Source: Marsupella aquatica (lineage: Eukaryota; Marchantiophyta). Taken from it: a stretch of 64,000 nucleotides of DNA. Each line of letters opens with the position of its first letter. Position 1 is the first letter of the stretch. Both the position numbers and the translations under genes were made by a program. Location of the stretch: assembly GCA_973895155.1 (NCBI GenBank), contig OZ316897.1:7688001-7752000 (forward strand). Reading direction: 5' to 3'. Under the pieces are notes generated by a model. The model was given only the letters and a program-made list of their open reading frames with translations. It did no database searches and was not told the origin of the DNA. This document shows, in pieces, positions 1 to 10,265 of the stretch.

Positions 1-211
1 ATGAGACACTCCGAAAGGATGGGATACGTCAATTTGTTTGGGAACACATGAAGGATGTAGGGGCTATACTAAAGAAGTTTATTGAGGTGGGAGTTACACT
101 CTCAGGAGAAAAATCAGCATTTGGCTTGAGAGAAGTCAAAGTGGTTGGGCAGATGTGTGGGCCCTATGGAAGAAAGCCAAGTAAGGAGAAGGTGGAAGCA
201 ATCAGCCAAAT
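1..211 (+). pseudogene. Ty3/gypsy reverse transcriptase fragment (upstream part)
   Basis: Frame 3 reads without a stop from the window edge to about base 215 and contains a stretch typical of the end of the Ty3/gypsy RT palm/thumb (FVWEHMKDVGAILKKF, then LSGEKSAFGL and CGPYGRKPSKEKVEAIS). The element enters from the left of the window, so its 5' LTR, gag and most of RT are not visible. The reading frame is broken at 212 by a CACTA insertion and resumes at 10266-10269 in the right codon phase once one copy of the 3-bp target duplication is discounted. RT copies element RNA into DNA in the virus-like particle. Family assignment rests on motif recognition only; the lineage is uncertain. Confidence 0.85.
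209..211. repeat. CACTA target site duplication AAT (left copy; right copy at 10266-10268)
   Basis: AAT occurs immediately outside both ends. A 3-bp duplication is diagnostic for CACTA elements. Removing the element and one AAT restores codon phase across the gypsy RT, which independently supports these boundaries. Confidence 0.85.
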
Positions 212-226
212 ACACTAGTATATTTT
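212..226 (+). repeat. CACTA left terminal inverted repeat
   Basis: CACTAGTATATTTT matches the inverted right end CACTAGTACATTAT at 12 of 14 positions. The pattern begins with the CACTA signature that names the superfamily. Confidence 0.9.
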
Positions 227-229
227 TGC

Positions 230-625
230 TCATTTTCCGATGCTCCCGCTGAAACATGAAACAGGCATCCGATAGCCAGAGTTACGCAAACTTTCGTTCA
301 CAAAAATATCGGAACTTGCGATCCCCACAGCTTCGGAAACACAGTATCCGATTTCCAAAACATCGGACATAATTTGCGATACTCCTAATATCGGAACATA
401 TCCGATGTCTTGACTATCGGACCCCTCTTCTAAAAATTGTTACTAAATTTCCGATCCCTGAAGTATCGCATTTGATGTCCGATTGAGTAAATTACGGAAA
501 TATTGCGATCAAAAATGTATTGCTTAGTGCTTCCGATAGGTTGGGTATTGGAAATGTTTTCCGAAGTAGTGTGTATCACAAATAAGTCCGATGCTACAAG
601 AATCGGAAATGGAGTCCGAAAGGGT
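230..625. repeat. Left subterminal motif array (TCCGAT/ATCGGA and TGCGAT/ATCGCA)
   Basis: More than a dozen hexamers TCCGAT or ATCGGA, with variants TGCGAT and ATCGCA, occur in both orientations in ~400 bp. In En/Spm the subterminal repeats are the binding sites of the TNPA protein and are needed to bring the ends together. The hexamer here is different but plays the same positional role. That it is the binding site of the accessory protein of this element is an inference. Confidence 0.85.
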
Positions 626-898
626 TTATATCGGATATATGTAGTTCGAGGTCAAGATTTGAACAAGGATGGGCTTCCGTTGTTTTAAGCATGGGAAATG
701 GTATCGGGAATAAATGGACGTGACTCAAATGCATATATTATTTAGGGATTGCAATTTGGATTGTGTCAAGGGACTATATACAGTTGTATCCAAAATTATA
801 TCCAACCAATGAATCTTTGGGCATGTGTGAAATGACATGACAAAATGTATATGATATCCATGAAGATAAAACATATAGGGGTTTTACCTAGGTCGCAT

Positions 899-3800
899 CT
901 ATTGTAATGAGGGGTCCAAATCCTCTACTACAACTACACTTGGCTTGTCTTGAACAATGGATCGTGAGCGAGGGATGTAAGGCATAACAATGGACCACTC
1001 TGGGTCATTCGGATAAGGAAGATAGAAAGATTGCTCCAAATGATGGGGAAATGCAAATGGATCTGAGGTCCTCCAATTGGAACTAATGACACTAGTTGCA
1101 CTGGTCTTCAATCGTGTGAACCCACATGCATCTTCTTCACAGGTCCGATTATGGCCAACAAGATTCATCCGAAACTATTTGCACTTGAACACCACCTCCT
1201 CCAAGGTTGTATGGGCATGATAATTTACGATAAGAATCTCCTCTATCTTCCCATAGTGGGCCACAGTTGAACGTATTGGATTCCGGTCAGAAGTGCTACT
1301 TTGTGACTCTTGGGTGAACCACCCCATCACCCCACAATCTTGTGTTGCTGCTCTCTTCATATCAAGATGTTGGATTCGAAAATGCCTCCCCTTTGACCAC
1401 ATGGCTGTTCGAGTCGTGACCATGAGTAATGGACCATGAACAAGGGTGCGAATGTCACTGGTGACCTTCGGAAAGTGCAAAACACTCTCACCCTGACCCA
1501 ACAAGGCATCAATCTCTGTCAACTTCTCCTTCATATATGGGAGAAACTTGGGGAAGAGGCGTGGCCGACGACTATTACTCTTCTCCTCCTCATAAAATGC
1601 AGCCCACTCCCCTGCAATCTCTGGTGAGTTATACAACATGAATGTGGTGAGTTGCAGACGTTCAGCAGAGCCTAGTAGTCGTTCTCCCTTTGCTCCAGTG
1701 AGTCTATCCTCTTCATAATCTGCCTCTCGTGCTGACTCATCTATCCAACCCCTTGGAGCATTTGGATCAAGTGTAGCCACAATGTTCGTACAATAGAACA
1801 TACTCTCTGCTCCAAGGTGACGTTCGGCAATGCTACCTTCCACCCTAGCACGGTTTGATACATATGATTTCATGACTCCCATGAATCGCTCTACCCAATA
1901 TATCCAACGACAATGTACTGGGCCTGCAATGGCTACTTCACGCACTAGATGTACAAGAAAATGAACTTGACCATCAAAGAAGGAAGGAGGGAGTGCTCGC
2001 TCCAACTTGCACACAACCTCCACTCCAAATACCTCCATGGCAGCAATCTCTCCCTCGTTGACCTCCTTTTGACAAACCCATCTCAACAATCTACCCAATG
2101 ACCAAAGTGCATCCCGAAGATCCTCGCTGCCCAATCCAATAATAGCAACTGGAATAACGTGCTGCAATAGACGATGATAATCGTGGGTCTTCAAGAAAGC
2201 TGGCCATTTTGGAGAGTCATCTCCACCAAATGCCTTGCAAAGATTGGCACCATACCCTGTAGGAAACCGCATTGACCCTATCCGCTTGCGAAACTCTATT
2301 CGCTCACTCCTTGTGAAAACCCATGGGGGATGGATAGTAAGGGGAGGGTCAGGGTCCATAGATGGCCAAAAACCATGAAGGCCATGCATCCCCATCTCCT
2401 CACAACTCTCCCTCCAATTGTTGTTTTTGTCTCCATATAGATGGCGGATCAATGACCTCCCAACATTCCCCTCAATATGCATAGGGTCCAATAGATGATT
2501 TATCGGCATGTGTTCCCAATATGGAAGTTGTGCCAATGCAGACAAACGGGTCATGCCACATCTAGCCAAGGGTAATGGGTCATCTGGATCAGTCACCCTC
2601 TCCCGTACCTCCTTCCAATATATTGGGTCCTTCGGTAAAGGTTGAGGTCTTGTGTCTGGCTGGCCCTCATCCGTGTCATACAAAAATGGATCATACCTCC
2701 AGTCATGCCCCTCAGGAAGATACTTTGTGTGACCAATGTAAACTATCTTCCGCAGGGTGGTAGACTTTGGGCGTGCCACTCCCTCCAAGTCTGGTCCACA
2801 AGTTGGGCAAGCACGATATCCAAAAGTTTGCAAGCCAGAAATATATCCAAACCCTTCACAAACAATGGTCACAAATTAAAACCCATTAAGTTTTGAAACC
2901 AAACCAAAGGGAAAAAAATAAACAGAACGATATATATATATGGGTAGCTGCACAAGCCATACTTAATTTATAAAGAGTTGGGTATCTGGAAGATCATGCA
3001 TGGTCCACATAAGAATGACTTTGAGCTTAAACTCACGGGGTAAGCCCCCTGTATGCACTCGACCATCATAGCAATCCACTCCCCCCCAAAGTTTCTGTAG
3101 CTCCTCAATCAACGGTTGCAAGTATACATCAATCTTCTTCACTTGCTTAGGGCCAGGAATAATCATAGATAGGAGCAAATGACCCTTCTTCATGGCCATC
3201 CATGGTGGGATGTTGTAGTTAGTGAGGACTACTGGCCATACAGAGTATGGTTTGGCCTTGCCGGCCAGTGCAAATGGGCTAATGCCGTCTGATGCCAAAC
3301 CAAGGCGAACATGACGAGGGTCAGTCTTGAACTCACCCCAACGCTCTTCCACAAATCTGTTTGCAGGAGAGTCAACCATCATGCGCATGGTTGGATCCTG
3401 AGTAGTGTCTGAACGGTGTTGGGAATGCCATACCATATACTTAGCCAACTCTGCACATCGAAACTGGTGACGCAAACGAGGAATAAGGGGAAAGTATCTC
3501 ATAACCTTTTGAGGTACTCTTCCTGTCAACATATCCTCACGATATCTTGGCGCGTTGCACACAGGACATGTAAGAGCATTTGAGTGCTCCTTCCTGAACA
3601 AAACACAATCATTCACACAAGCATGTATGACCTCATACTTGAGGCCTATGGACTTCAACACTTTCTTTGCCTCTTTCCATGATGCTGGCAAGTTATTCTC
3701 CTCTGGTAACATACGATCATGCAATGTCCTGAAAATATCATCAAGAAGCAAGTTGCTTGCTCCATGTCTTTGCTGCAAGTTCAGTAATAACATGATTGCT

Positions 3801-4165
3801 GAAAGACGAGATAATCTAGACCCCTCAAAAAGACGAGTCCGTGCATGCTCTTGAGCCTCCTCCCACTGGTGCAAGTGTCGATTCCGTGAATGAGTATGCC
3901 TATGAGGAGGAGGTAAGTCAATGTCCTCCCAGTCACCTGGGTCATGATCACCCCGGGGATCACCCTCATCTGCATCCATGAATTGGTGCATCAACTCATC
4001 CATAGCCCGGTCCTCATCCACTCTTTCTTGGGTAGCATTAGGTAGTTCATGTGGAATGTCCATATCCTCAAAAGGTTGACCCCCTTGCCTACCATCCATG
4101 GCCTGAAGGAGATGTTGTCGCACAGCTCGTGATAATACCTCAATATCTGGCTGAACAAATGCATT
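899..4165 (-). pseudogene. TNP2-type CACTA transposase (core exons, inactivated)
   Basis: Two exons read toward lower coordinates. Exon 4165-2986 starts after a pyrimidine-rich acceptor and holds the TNP2 N-terminal core (ACVNDCVLFRKEH, LTCPVCNAPRY, then LGLASDGISPFA, PVVLTNYNIPPWM, IPGPKQVKKIDVYLQPL). Exon 2853-899 continues with GYISGLQTFGYRACPTCG, KTHDYHRLLQHVIPVAI and ERFMGVMKSYVSNRARVEG. The protein would cut and join the element ends in the nucleus. Lesions: the intron donor at 2985-2984 reads AT where GT is expected, although acceptor and phase fit; and a TAG at 1175-1177 splits the C-terminus where relatives have a Trp codon, with homology continuing in frame to 899. Both are single G-to-A changes. 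The GTG that would open exon 3 is not a start codon. Confidence 0.88.
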
Positions 4166-4337
4166 CTATCATACACAAAAGAAAACAATGAGAATGATAT
4201 AAGTCCAGGTCTCTCAACCAACAATTGAGACATCCATATATGAATGAGTCAAAAGACTTCATAGCTCTTGAAACCAATTAGAGAATGACTCAAGTAATAT
4301 TTTTATAAAAGTGAACATATACACATGTTTGTATGTG

Positions 4338-5297
4338 CTATGAAGGACGACACCGTATGGCCATCTTAGGCGCGTTCCAATCATAGTCACAAAAGAGTTC
4401 CTCACCAGCCCTAATAGTCCTAATGGCTACAGTCATAACATGGTCATCCATATGCTTCACATAGTAAGGTGGTGGCGGTGCCCCAAAAATCTGAACCCAC
4501 TCTACATTTGGTTGAAGTCCTCGTCCTCTCCCTTTGGTACTATTGATATACCCAGCGATGTTATCACATCACACAGGATCACCATCAATCATCCTACAAT
4601 GCCAAGGCCTCTTGAGGACCTCATCCGGATCGGAATCCATTTGCAATGCATACACTCCCCATGATGGTTGTTGCCGTAAAATAATGTTCCAATTCTTGGC
4701 AGTGTATATAGGGCCAATATAAGGAAATAAGTGTTCCCCATCATAACCTCTTCGCCATGGCTTTGGATGGACCACAATGTCCTCCAAAGCAAATAACCCA
4801 AATCCTACATCAACACCAAGGGAAGATGACTGCACTATCCAATGACGGCCCCATATCTCTATAGGGGCATTAGTGGGTATGCCTTGAGGGATTTTGAATA
4901 TCTCAGACGAGAAGTCCTTCACAAGAGGCAACGCCTTTCCAGTGAGATATGACAATCCCAACCTACCCTCCACTACCACATAACCCTCACCTGGCTTCAT
5001 CATAGGCGGACCTACCAAGTTTGGGTCTTGAGACTCACGAGTGCCCAATGGTTCATAATGTCTCCTATGCCTATGGGAGCATGGGCCGGTGCGTAAAACC
5101 CTAGATGGAGGTACCTCCAGGTCACCTTGCTCAATGTCCTCCACCCTTGCTACAGGTACACTCCCGCCCTCACCATTGGGGCACGGGGCAGGAGGAGGGG
5201 GTATAGATGTTGATGCAAGCATCCGTCTTGCACTAGCCAAGAATGTGTCTAGCCATAGCTCTTTAGAGATCAATGGAGGAGGGGGCCTACGGGGCAT
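4338..5297 (-). pseudogene. SET-domain protein encoded inside the CACTA element (one in-frame TGA)
   Basis: After a splice acceptor at 5298-5299 the frame runs from ATG 5297 to TAG 4338, with one TGA at 4569-4571. A Pro-rich leader (~100 residues) is followed by a full SET layout. VGFGLFALEDIV and GEHLFPYIGPIYT match the first SET block; WGVYALQMD follows; DNIAGYINS, PNVEWV and AGEELFCDYDW match the NxxxxxN and ELxxDY blocks that bind S-adenosylmethionine and form the pseudoknot. The usual NHSC is NST here. No pre-SET or post-SET cysteine clusters are seen. SET proteins methylate lysines, mostly on histones. The TGA lies between two conserved SET blocks and homology continues past it, so it looks like a recent mutation (CGA to TGA is the simplest route). 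Carriage by a CACTA element is unusual. Confidence 0.8.
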
Positions 5298-5415
5298 CTA
5301 TTCATTCAAAAAAAATCCAAAATTAATAAATATATGATGATAGTGGCCATGATTGTAAGTGGCAAATTATGTTTCCTTCATTGAAATGTGTGGGATGAGA
5401 GTATGGGGTGCATAC
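5298..5415 (-). other. Predicted intron between transposase-associated exon and SET exon
   Basis: On the minus strand it starts GTATGC and ends in AG just before the ATG of the SET exon, with a T-rich tract (ATTTTTTTTG) upstream of the acceptor. It is 118 bp and both ends are phase 0. Confidence 0.6.
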
Positions 5416-5661
5416 CTGGTGAGCTGAATGTCTTGGTAAATCAGGTTGGTGTTGCCCATAATTCTCAATATGCTCAATACACTCCCAAGCTTGACGAACC
5501 ACCATTCCCTTACATCGCACACACCAACATGGAATGGGGCCTAGAGGAGGAGGAGGATGATGTGGCCTCCGAGGGGGGCGGGGGAGGAATGTCCCCCTCA
5601 GAAGATGACAAGTCCGAGTCAGAATCTGACTCGGAACTCCCAGAATTTGACATCTGCCCAT
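5416..5661 (-). CDS. First exon of the CACTA minus-strand gene: transposase-associated Cys/His domain
   Basis: The reading from ATG at 5661 ends at a good donor (CAG|GTATGC). It carries CWCVRCKGMVV followed by ECIEHIENYG, the CxCxxC...H...G arrangement of the transposase-associated domain that precedes TNP2 in many CACTA proteins. A second ATG at 5653, one frame over, opens a Ser/Asp-rich N-terminus (SNSGSSESDSDSDLSSEGD) that looks more like a genuine start; a one-base slip in the C-rich run near 5570-5590 may have shifted the frame. The exon ends in phase 0. It can therefore join either the SET exon at 5297 or the TNP2 exon at 4165, both of which also begin in phase 0. Confidence 0.65.
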
Positions 5662-5664
5662 CAA

Positions 5665-6799
5665 TGTGAAAATTAATCACATGTCAAAAATCTTTCCCAC
5701 TCATATTAAGTACCCTAAATACAATATGTCAAGATTGGAACCTAGTTTACACTAAGCGAATAATTAAAAATAATGACTGTGCATCTTACCTAAATGATAT
5801 CCACACTGAACAATGCCTACTAGGATCTTGGCCTTAGAATATATGCTAAGACAATATCCAAAATGTCTGCACAATTAAAGGAATACCATCAGAATTTATC
5901 TATACATATGTCCCCATAGAATCATATCCACTATATATTGTGGCCATCAATGAAAAAACTTTAGCCAAATATATACTTAAAGTGCTCACCTCCAAATGAT
6001 AAAGGGCGTATATCATACCTTTCGGATGCATGGCCTATCGCGATGCATAATGCATTGCAAAAATGGACCTACAAAAATACAAACAAAGAGAACGACCCAA
6101 CCCTCTGCAAAAAAATACTGCACAATACACGCACATGAGGTTAACTTTGTTTGGCCCCCAAAATTAAATCCACATACAAGGTGGACAAATTTGTCAAAAC
6201 TTTTAATGTGAGTGGGTCAATGATCATACCGTTCAACCCCAAAAGTATGTTGTTGTAAGGGGGACGTTACCGCACCTATAACCGGCTTTTATTCAAGAAC
6301 CCCACCGCCCAAACAAAATCCGGCTACTCAACCAGGCCTACAATTACAATGCAAGTTTTCACATCAACTAAACTTACATTTCCTTACCACATCCTCAGCC
6401 CCCCCCCCATTGACTAACTTATTATAAATCCATCCTTAAAGGCATAAAAAATAATGGACAAGCTAAGTCCGATCATATTGGAAGAGGGGTCCGATACTTT
6501 AAGCATCGCTATTTCCGATCCCATTTTCGATAGTTCAAGTATCGGATGTTCCGATTCTTAAAAAGTCGGATGGAGGGCACAATAGGGTTTGGTACTTTTC
6601 CCGACTAAAGTACAAATGTCTTTGTATCGGGCTTGGTTTCGGATGCAACGTGGGAGGAGCTGCTGAGTGAACACAAAGTGGAGGAGCACGCATTGGAGGT
6701 CGAGGCTATGGAGGGGAATGGCACGGCTGGGGGGGAGGAGACGGAGCAGCCAGGGTGGGTGGAGATGGAGCAGGGCCGTCACAGCAGATCTCGGACATT
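5665..6799. promoter_or_regulatory. Divergent intergenic region of the CACTA element
   Basis: About 1.1 kb separates the two oppositely transcribed genes. It is AT-rich with no convincing ORF up to ~6400, then holds the internal TCCGAT cluster. It presumably carries both promoters. Whether the accessory gene has an upstream non-coding or coding exon within 6590-6790 is unclear: that stretch is open in several frames but without a convincing start. Confidence 0.5.
6465..6580. promoter_or_regulatory. Internal cluster of the CACTA subterminal motif in the divergent promoter region
   Basis: Within ~115 bp, AGTCCGATC, GGTCCGATAC, TTTCCGATCC, GTATCGGATG, GTTCCGATTC and AGTCGGATG occur. The cluster lies between the minus-strand block (first ATG near 5661) and the plus-strand accessory gene (first in-frame ATG at 6800). 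Its place suggests that the protein binding the ends also binds its own promoter. Autoregulation of Spm by TNPA is a known parallel; it is inferred here. Confidence 0.6.
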
Positions 6800-9494
6800 A
6801 TGGCAGAGATTTTCAAGAGGCAAGCAGGCCTATCTGCTGAAGCTGCGGCCATAGCAGCTCAATTGACCCAGGGCCTGATTGACGAATCCAGGCAATCTGC
6901 CATAAGTGAAGCAGAGAAGGCTTTCATGGAGAGGCTAGAGAAAGGAAAGGAGAAAAAAAGAAAGAGGAAGGAGGAGAGGAAAGGCAGGCCAGTGGAGGCC
7001 CTCTCACCACAAGAAAGAGAGAAGAGGCTTAGAAAGGAGGCTCGAGCTGCAGAGAGGGCAAGGATTGAGGAAGAGAGGCTACGAGCAGAGGAAAGGGCCA
7101 AACGGCCAAAATTGTTCATTAATAAGGGAGGAGCTCCGATGACAAAGAGCTACAATTTGTTCAGAAGTCAGCTAGGGCAGGAGTTGAGAGCAAATTTCAG
7201 CCCCTTAGATTACTGGGGGAAGAAGAAAGAAGAGGAGAAATTTCAAGCAAGGGAGCAAGTGAAGGAGCGATTCTGTAATGGCTGCTTCCTGGATGATCGA
7301 TGGCTGAATAAGAAGATCTCACGTTCACTTGCAAATAGACGTAATAATGTGAGAGAAAAGATGAGGAAGTACCTGGCAGATTGTAAGGAGGAGGCAGAGG
7401 TGATCAGGCAGAGAGATCCCCCGGATGAGATACCAACTGATGCCTGGTCTGCTTGGATTGATGCTGAGCTACAGGTTCGTGCTTGGCAAGCGAGACGTCA
7501 CTGGCAGGCTGAGCTCGATGAGGCAGAGAAGAGGGTCCTTTCAGGACAGACTGTTGACATCCCCCTCTTGCAGCAAAACTTAATGGAATGGGAGGCCAAA
7601 TTAGCACTACTTGGAGACCCTCCACTTTACATTCAAAATGCAATTGAGAGGGTGGAGAAGAGACCTGCAGTTACTCACCGAATGGGGCAGGGTGGAGCGC
7701 ATCGTCTCAAAGCAGAGTTTGTAAGTCCTCTGCTCCCCTCCTCCTTGCTCGCCTCCTTGCTGAATTTTCACCTTGAAATTGGGTCCTCCCTCTCCCTGAT
7801 CACCTCAGGCACAACCTTGGCTATGCCTGCATAAGTCCTCCCAGACCTCCCCTCTTATCCCTGTGCATTTGTTATCGAGCCTGTATCGCAAGTTTTGATG
7901 TGTCCTTATTTTTTTCTGTTTCCGATTCTATTCTGATTGCTGAAGAGTCGGAAATGGAGTGGGACTCTCTCTTATGGGTTTTGGACGCAAGGCTTCCGAT
8001 TATGGTCCGATTACCTGAGAATCGGACCCTGCATCGGACCTTAGGTTTTGGGGTTTAGGGTGGAGGGGTCCGATTAGGGAAGCATCGGAAAAATTCAAAA
8101 TTTTGAATATTTGACTGTTTTAGGCCACGCTGGGGGGTTTGTTTTTTTTAAGGAGTGTCGGGCTTAGGTTGTCATTGCTTTTTGCGATAGTTAGGCCACG
8201 ATAATAAGGGAGTATTTTATATAGGTAGAGTGGGTAGTGATACCCATGAGTTGAAAGGGATGTGGGGATGTTAGGGAATTTTTCTAAGTAATGTGTGGGG
8301 CTAGGTAGGGATTATTATTCATTAAGTAATGTGGGGGATTTGGTAGGGATTAACTTTTAAAATAATGTATTTCAAGTAATGGGGGGTTTCAATTTTATTC
8401 TCATTTGCCGGGGAGGGGTTAATTATTATCTTGAGTATGGTGCAGGAGCGAGAGCATGGACGCCCAATCTTGCCACCTGAGAGAGAGTTGGCTAAGAAAT
8501 TTGGAACGCGGGCTCTGAAACTTCACATGCAGGACGAGTTGGGGTCGGTAAGTATATGCACAATTGAAAACCATATTTCTAACCTTTGATGCAACATGGT
8601 TATAATCACTCCCTTGTAGGTCATTTTCAACACTAACACTTGGGTTCATGGTTGCTTACATGTATGTAGGAGTCAAATGAGGAGTCAGAGGGTTTGGACT
8701 CAGCCGAGGAGGGTTCGGGGGCCTCAGATTCAGAGTCTGAGGCTGAGGAGAGGAGTGTGGCACCCACCCCTGTTCGCTTGATTGGTGGCACATCCCGAGG
8801 GACTCGAGGTAGTCATTCTAGACGGAGGACTGATGGTGATGTAGGTGGCCGTAGAGCAGCAGGAGGTAGTGGGGGTGCTACAGCTGCTGGAGGTGGTGTT
8901 GGGACAAGTGGTAGTGGGCGCCGGGGCGGTTTTGATCGATCTGCAGGTGCTGGTGGGCGGGGTAGTACTGGGGCCCATAGTGGTTTTCATAGGCCCGGGT
9001 CTGGTGGGGGGGTTGGTAGTGGGCCCCATGGTGGTTCTCGCCGCCATTCAGGGGTTGTTGGCGGGAATGGTTCTCGCCATTCAGGGGCTAGTGGTGGAGG
9101 GGCTAGTGGGGGTGGGAGCACTGCTCGTGGTCATTCAGGGGCCAACAGGGTGAGTGGGACTGCAGTTGGTGGCATTGGTGATGGGACTCCATCTCACCAG
9201 TCAGGGGCTAGTGGAGGTGCAGGGTCTCACCACTCTGCAGCCCAAGGGGGTAGTGGAAGTGCATCATTTCATACTTGCTCCGATGCTGGGGGTGTTACAG
9301 TGCCTTCTCATGACTTAGAAGGTGATGTTGGTGACGTTGGTACCGCGATAGCTCCAAGCACCACAGCTGCAACTGCATCTCATGCTGTCATTGATAGGGT
9401 CCTAGGGTTAGTGCCAGATGCCACTACCCGACCAGAGAGTTATCGCCCTCGTGCCAAGAAGAGGAAGGGACGACATGCACCAACATATGGATAG
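6800..9494 (+). CDS. CACTA accessory protein (transposase_24/TnpA-like, tentative), three exons
   Basis: Exons 6800-7720, 8446-8547 and 8670-9494 join in phase 0 at GTAAGT donors and CAG/TAG acceptors, giving ~615 residues from ATG 6800 (first in-frame ATG; the frame is open from 6671). The N-terminal third is a highly charged helix rich in Lys, Arg and Glu (EKKRKRKEERKGRP), likely a coiled coil. The middle has WLNKKISRSLANRRNNVREKM and DAWSAWIDAELQVRAW, resembling the transposase_24/Ptta family that accompanies CACTA transposases. The C-terminal exon is acidic, then a long Gly/Ser/His low-complexity tract with HSGA repeats, ending in a basic RAKKRKGR stretch that could be a nuclear signal. 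Likely role: binding the subterminal TCCGAT sites. No internal stop is seen, so this gene may still be intact. Confidence 0.65.
7915..8095. repeat. Intronic cluster of the CACTA subterminal motif
   Basis: At least eight copies of TCCGAT/ATCGGA (for example ATGGTCCGATTACC and AAGCATCGGAAA) sit in intron 1 of the plus-strand accessory gene. They are the same words as at the element ends, so binding protein could also coat or regulate the gene body. Confidence 0.7.
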
Positions 9495-9739
9495 GCCAGG
9501 TAGCTTAGCATAGGACCATTTGTAGGTAGGCCACGATACCATGCAGGTTGAGATGGATTATACACCTGTACATGTAAAGGTTGTACTTTCCATGCTAGAG
9601 GAGGCCATCCTCTTTTGTATATATAATGGCAGGGGTTTCCCCCTTTTGAGTCTCACTACCATTCTTGCTACCCATGCTCACTTCCATGCATCCCAACATT
9701 GTAACCCCCACACCCCCAAAATTAATAATCAGAAATTTT

Positions 9740-10248
9740 ACCACTTCAAGTATCCGATACTCCTCCGATCTTAAAAATATCCGAATGTCCGATTCTCCCA
9801 AACTCGGAATTTGCCATCCCCAGAGAATCGATCTTTCCGATACCCTTGGTTACGGTCTTTCCGATACTTCTAGTAACGGTATTTTTGATCTTTATAACAA
9901 CGGTATGTTCGATACTTTTATTTACGGTCTTTGCGTAACCTTTTGATACGCAATATGCGATATTCAAAGTTACCCAAAGTCCGATTCTTTACGTATCGGA
10001 AGTGGATCGGAAGTGTATCGGCTCCCCTCTTCCATTTCCGATTTGCAGAACATCGGACGGCTGATTTTCCATTATTTTTGGGTACGCAAAGTGCGTTAAG
10101 TTTTGTATCGCAAAGTCCGATTCTCTTCCGATTGTCGTTATCCGATGGGTTGAGAGTCGGAATTTGCGATACGTTTAGAGTCGGATGAGATGTTTTTCTT
10201 GGAAAAATTTTACAAAGGGATCCGAAGGTGTCCATATCGGAAATTGGC
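9740..10248. repeat. Right subterminal motif array (TCCGAT/ATCGGA)
   Basis: The same hexamer is repeated about twenty times in both orientations, often next to TTTCCGATAC or GTATCGGAA. It mirrors the left array and stops within ~20 bp of the right terminal repeat. Confidence 0.85.
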
Positions 10249-10251
10249 CTC

Positions 10252-10265
10252 ATAATGTACTAGTG
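10252..10265 (-). repeat. CACTA right terminal inverted repeat
   Basis: ATAATGTACTAGTG, read on the minus strand as CACTAGTACATTAT, pairs with the left end. It is followed directly by the target duplication AAT and the resumed gypsy RT frame. Confidence 0.9.

Larger units (their letters stand above)
212..10265. mobile_element. Complete CACTA (CMC, En/Spm-type) DNA transposon inserted in a Ty3/gypsy element
   Basis: The left end reads CACTAGTATATTTT from 213 and the right end reads the inverted form, closing with TACTAGTG at 10258-10265. The trinucleotide AAT sits at 209-211 and again at 10266-10268, the 3-bp target duplication expected of CACTA elements; an extra A at 212 lies between duplication and CACTA on the left. 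Excising the element plus one AAT leaves the host gypsy RT frame in phase. Contents: a minus-strand block (transposase-associated exon, SET exon, TNP2 exons), a plus-strand accessory gene, and dense subterminal TCCGAT/ATCGGA motifs. About 10.05 kb is a normal size for a full element. At least three lesions in the minus-strand block make this copy non-autonomous now. Confidence 0.93.

Noticed and set aside
1175-2872. Independent 565-residue gene starting at 2872
   Set aside because: The start is a GTG inside an intron; homology shows it is an internal exon of TNP2 continuing from 4165-2986.
8730-9153. Thr/Pro-rich minus frame and Val/Leu-rich plus frame
   Set aside because: Shadows of the Gly/Ser-rich third exon of the CACTA accessory gene.
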